Of a stretch of 64,000 nucleotides of DNA, positions 61,304 to 64,000 are shown piece by piece. A model generated the notes under the pieces. That model was not told the origin of the DNA. It searched no databases and saw nothing but the letters and a program-made list of their open reading frames with translations. A program made the translations under genes and the position numbers. How positions within the stretch are numbered: position 1 is the first letter of the stretch; each line of letters opens with the position of its first letter. Origin of the DNA: Bradyrhizobium sp. PSBB068 (GTDB lineage Bacteria; Pseudomonadota; Alphaproteobacteria; Rhizobiales; Xanthobacteraceae); contig CP069300.1 in the NCBI GenBank assembly GCA_016839165.1, positions 3,472,001 to 3,536,000 on the forward strand, in the 5' to 3' direction.

Positions 61304-62032
61304 ATGGAGCACTCGAGCCAGCCGGATGCGCTGCCAGAACGGATGCGGACCGCCGCATTCTCCGTTCATATTTTCACGGCACTCGGCGCCGGGGTGGCGC
61401 TGCTGGCGATGCTGGAGGCCGTGCGCGAGCACTGGGCCAACATGTTCGCCTGGCTCGGGGTTGCGCTGATCATCGACGGGATCGACGGCCCGCTGGCGCG
61501 CCGGCTCGACGTGGTTCGGCTGCAGCCGAACTGGTCGGGCGAGGTGCTCGACCTGGTGGTCGATTTCGTCACCTATGTGTTCGTGCCGGCCTATGCGATC
61601 ACCGCGAGCGGCATGCTGCTGCCGCTGGCCGCGCCGATCCTCGGCATCGGCATCGTGGTCTCCAGCGCGCTGTATTTCGCCGACCGCCGCATGAAGGCCG
61701 ACGACAATCATTTCCGCGGCTTCCCGGCGCTGTGGAATGCGGCGGCGTTCTATTTGTTCCTGCTGCATCTGCCGCCGGTGCTGTCGACCATCGTGGTCGC
61801 GCTGCTGATCGTGCTGACCTTCGCGCCGTTTCACGTGCTGCACCCGTTCCGCGTGGTGCGGCTGCGCTGGCTGACGCTGTGGCTGCTCGGCGCCTGGGCG
61901 GTGCTCGGCGCGTATACGCTCGCCAACGATTTCGTGGTTGGCGCGCCCATCACCTTCGGTCTCTGCGCCATTGCCGTCTACATTGTCGGCAGCGATACCG
62001 TGATCCGCCGGATGAAAGCCTTCAGAGCATGA
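61304..62032 (+). CDS. pcs: Phosphatidylcholine synthase (CDP-diacylglycerol-choline O-phosphatidyltransferase)
   Basis: Condenses CDP-diacylglycerol with choline to give phosphatidylcholine in one step, a pathway typical of rhizobia and needed by symbionts and pathogens. From the ATG at 61304 it has 242 residues, close to known Pcs; an ATG at 61268 is possible. The CDP-alcohol phosphotransferase signature DGPLARRLDVVRL...SGEVLDLVVD is present (DGxxAR, GxxxD, xxxD), with the start at about residue 64 and about eight membrane spans. The stop overlaps the terC start (ATGA). Confidence 0.92.
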   Translation: MEHSSQPDALPERMRTAAFSVHIFTALGAGVALLAMLEAVREHWANMFAWLGVALIIDGIDGPLARRLDVVRLQPNWSGEVLDLVVDFVTYVFVPAYAITASGMLLPLAAPILGIGIVVSSALYFADRRMKADDNHFRGFPALWNAAAFYLFLLHLPPVLSTIVVALLIVLTFAPFHVLHPFRVVRLRWLTLWLLGAWAVLGAYTLANDFVVGAPITFGLCAIAVYIVGSDTVIRRMKAFRA

Positions 62033-62754
62033 TGCAATTGATCAGCAGCCCGGAAGCCTGGGCAGCGCTGTTGACCCTGACTGCGCTTGAGATCGTGCTC
62101 GGCATCGACAACGTCATCTTCCTGTCGGTGCTCGTCTCGCGGATTCCGCAACCGCAGGCCAACCGCGCGCGGCAGATCGGTTTGCTGCTGGCGCTGGTGT
62201 TCCGCATTCTGCTGCTGTCGATCCTGGTCTGGCTGATCGGGCTGACCCAACCGGTGATATCAGTGCAGGACATCTCACTGTCGTGGCGCGACATCATCCT
62301 GATCGGCGGCGGCCTGTTCCTGATCGCCAAGGCGACCCACGAAATCCACGGCGAGGTCGAGGCGCGTGACGTCGAGGAGAGGGAGAAGCCGAGCCCCAAC
62401 GCATTCTTCTGGGTGATCGTGCAGATCATCATCATCGACCTCGTGTTCTCGCTGGACTCGATCATCACCGCGATCGGTATGGCGCAGGACATCGAGATCA
62501 TGGTCGCGGCGGTCGTGATCGCCTGCGCCATCATGTACATCTCGTCCGGACCGGTGGCGCGGTTTGTCGCGGAGCATCCGACCACCAAGATGCTGGCGCT
62601 GGCGTTCCTGGTGCTGATCGGCGTGGCACTGGTAGCCGACGGCTTCAAATTCCACATTCCGCGCGGCTACATCTATTTCGCGATCGTCTTCGCGGTCGCG
62701 GTCGAGATGTTCAACGTGCTGGCCAAACGCAACCGCAAGAAGGCCGCGCGCTAA
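62029..62754 (+). CDS. TerC-family integral membrane protein
   Basis: 241 residues with seven or so spans. The first is ALLTLTALEIVLGIDNVIFL, carrying the family's EIVLGIDN acidic motif; a second, DLVFSLDSIITAIGMAQDIE, repeats it in the C-terminal half. TerC/Alx proteins are linked to metal (Mn2+) export or tellurite resistance. Starts inside the pcs stop codon, so the two are coupled. ATG 62029 preferred to 62032 by overlap. Confidence 0.88.
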   Translation: MMQLISSPEAWAALLTLTALEIVLGIDNVIFLSVLVSRIPQPQANRARQIGLLLALVFRILLLSILVWLIGLTQPVISVQDISLSWRDIILIGGGLFLIAKATHEIHGEVEARDVEEREKPSPNAFFWVIVQIIIIDLVFSLDSIITAIGMAQDIEIMVAAVVIACAIMYISSGPVARFVAEHPTTKMLALAFLVLIGVALVADGFKFHIPRGYIYFAIVFAVAVEMFNVLAKRNRKKAAR

Positions 62755-62795
62755 GACATGATGAGATTGGGTTGAAGTGGATCGGCAGTGGAGGT

Positions 62796-62920
62796 TCACC
62801 TCTCCCTTGGGAGAGGTCGGCGCGTAGCGCCGGGTGAGGGGTTATAGTCCCTCGTTAGCGCTGCGGCCCCTCACCCGATTTGCTTCGCAAATCGACCTCT
62901 CCCCGATGGGGAGAGGTGAA
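62796..62920. repeat. Intergenic inverted repeat (CACCTCTCCC family)
   Basis: Left arm TCACCTCTCCC...CGGGTGAGGGG and right arm CCCCTCACCCG...GGAGAGGTGA are complementary, with extra internal hairpins (CTCCC-ttg-GGGAG at the left, CTCCCCgatggGGAG at the right). About 125 bases; non-coding, between terC and qor. Such sequences are known as common intergenic repeats of Bradyrhizobium genomes. Confidence 0.8.
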
Positions 62921-63046
62921 GTCGCGCGTGGCCGAACCGATTCGATCCCAACACATCTTGCTCTGGGCCGGCTCCAGGCCGCTTGGTTGACAAGAAGGTG
63001 CCGATGGCATTCGCTCGGCAGGTCAGAATTTGAGGGGAGCGACGAC

Positions 63047-64000
63047 ATGACCAAGGCTGTGCGCGTGCACAAGGTGGGGGGACCGGAAGTCCTGACCTAT
63101 GAGGACGTCGAGGTGGGCGCACCCGGGACCGGCGAGGTCAGGATCCGCCAGCATGCGGTCGGGCTCAACTTCATCGACGTCTATTTCCGCACCGGCCTCT
63201 ACAAGGCGCCCGGCCTGCCGTTCATTGCCGGCAACGAGGCCGCGGGCGAGGTTTTGGCGGTCGGTCCGGGAGTGACCAATTTCCACCCCGGCGATCGTGT
63301 CGCCTACTACTACAACCTCGGCGGTTACGCCTCCGAGCGCGTCATCCCGGCCGACAAACTCGTCAAACTGCCCGACCACATCACCTATGAGCAGGGCGCC
63401 GTGCTGATGCTCAAGGGGCTCACGGTCTGGTACCTGCTGCACAAGACCTTCAAGGTCGAGCAGGGCCATCGGGTACTGATCCACGCCGCGGCCGGCGGCA
63501 TCGGGCTGCTCGCCTGCCAGTGGGCGCGGGCGCTCGGCGCACATGTCATCGGCACTGTCGGCTCGAAGGCGAAGGCCGATCTCGCGCTCGCCAATGGCTG
63601 CGACCATGTCATCCTCTACAACGAGGAGAACTTCGTCGAACGCGTCAAGCAGATCAGCCGCGGTGAGCTCTGCGACGTGGTCTATGACGGCGTCGGCAAG
63701 ACCACGTTCCCGGGATCGCTATCGTGCCTCAGGCCGCGCGGCCTGTTCGTCTCGTTCGGCAACGCCTCGGGCCCGGTGCCGCCGTTCCCGCTCGCCGAGC
63801 TCAACAACCACGGCTCGCTGTTCGCGACGCGGCCGAAGCTCAACGATTATGTCGGCACCCGCAAGGAACTGCTCGAAGGCGCCGACACGCTGTTCGCCGC
63901 CGTGATCAACGGCAAGCTGCACGTGCCGATCAACCACGCCTACGCGCTGAAGGATGCGGCGAAGGCGCATATCGACCTGGAAAGCCGGGCCACCACCGGC
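63047..64000 (+). CDS. qor: Quinone oxidoreductase (zeta-crystallin family), last residues outside the window
   Basis: 318 of about 324 codons are in the window. Reduces quinones with NADPH by one-electron or hydride transfer, a MDR-superfamily enzyme without catalytic zinc. Visible: an N-terminal GroES-like fold (RIRQHAVGLNFIDVYFRTGL) and the family's nucleotide-binding VLIHAAAGGIGLLACQWARA. The AAGG...G motif lies near residue 148. GAGGGGA lies 10 bases upstream of the ATG. The end HIDLESRATTG is the usual C-terminal helix. Confidence 0.95.
   Translation, partial: MTKAVRVHKVGGPEVLTYEDVEVGAPGTGEVRIRQHAVGLNFIDVYFRTGLYKAPGLPFIAGNEAAGEVLAVGPGVTNFHPGDRVAYYYNLGGYASERVIPADKLVKLPDHITYEQGAVLMLKGLTVWYLLHKTFKVEQGHRVLIHAAAGGIGLLACQWARALGAHVIGTVGSKAKADLALANGCDHVILYNEENFVERVKQISRGELCDVVYDGVGKTTFPGSLSCLRPRGLFVSFGNASGPVPPFPLAELNNHGSLFATRPKLNDYVGTRKELLEGADTLFAAVINGKLHVPINHAYALKDAAKAHIDLESRATTG

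Overview
The window is GC-rich, densely coded DNA from an alphaproteobacterium, almost certainly a Bradyrhizobium or a very close relative. The best evidence is an ndvB-ndvD-ndvC locus for cyclic beta-(1,3),(1,6)-glucan, an arrangement known from Bradyrhizobium japonicum. Supporting evidence is a choline-dependent phosphatidylcholine synthase, an IalB-type protein with a Lys-Ala-Ala-Pro tract, several small hypothetical proteins of bradyrhizobial type, and repeated intergenic palindromes. No rRNA, CRISPR array, prophage or insertion sequence was seen. There is one tRNA, tRNA-Lys(UUU).

Layout. 0-9.7 kb: a cut-off tetR gene behind a patatin-like lipoprotein gene, then tgt (tRNA-guanine transglycosylase whose zinc site is gone), a small zinc-ribbon protein, cysK with a BrnA-like antitoxin gene, a DMT exporter, a RidA protein, two overlapping genes for small secreted proteins, a formyltransferase-like protein and a CNNM/CBS membrane protein. 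9.8-15 kb: a run of very small, mostly uncharacterised genes around a 3-hydroxybutyryl-CoA dehydrogenase, ending at tRNA-Lys. 15.2-21.1 kb: the ndv locus. 21.2-24.2 kb: a SPOR-like envelope protein divergent from glmU. 24.4-33.5 kb: an accessory-looking block with an acetate permease pair (DUF485 + ActP), a LysR regulator divergent from a nitrilase, a cyclase with a WGR-like domain, oleate hydratase, an RDD protein and a GAF-GGDEF-PilZ protein. 33.7-44.2 kb: glmS, DUF502, a rhodanese, a Tet(X)-like flavoprotein, recG, sdhE and mfd. 44.2-50.9 kb: one 1,984-residue repeat protein with an AIDA-like N-terminal half and eight 109-residue units, in a region with an AT-rich leader. 50.9-55.9 kb: a run of three minus-strand genes (periplasmic peptide-binding protein, an adenylate-forming-enzyme homologue without its P-loop, a PleD-like protein without its GGDEF motif). 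56-64 kb: IalB-like protein, MFS and AEC transporters, HspQ, a UbiH-family hydroxylase, pcs overlapping a terC-family gene, and a quinone oxidoreductase cut by the right edge.

How the genes work together. GlmS and GlmU supply UDP-N-acetylglucosamine for the envelope. NdvB/C/D build periplasmic glucan needed for osmotic adaptation and, in B. japonicum, nodulation. Pcs supplies phosphatidylcholine. RecG and Mfd are housekeeping DNA-repair proteins. The strongest candidates for new biology are the giant repeat protein, the pair of apparently inactive enzyme homologues beside a peptide-binding protein, the zinc-less Tgt, the WGR-like/cyclase fusion, and the cluster of tiny genes at 9.8-14.6 kb. 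All functional statements come from reading motifs by eye; no database search was run.
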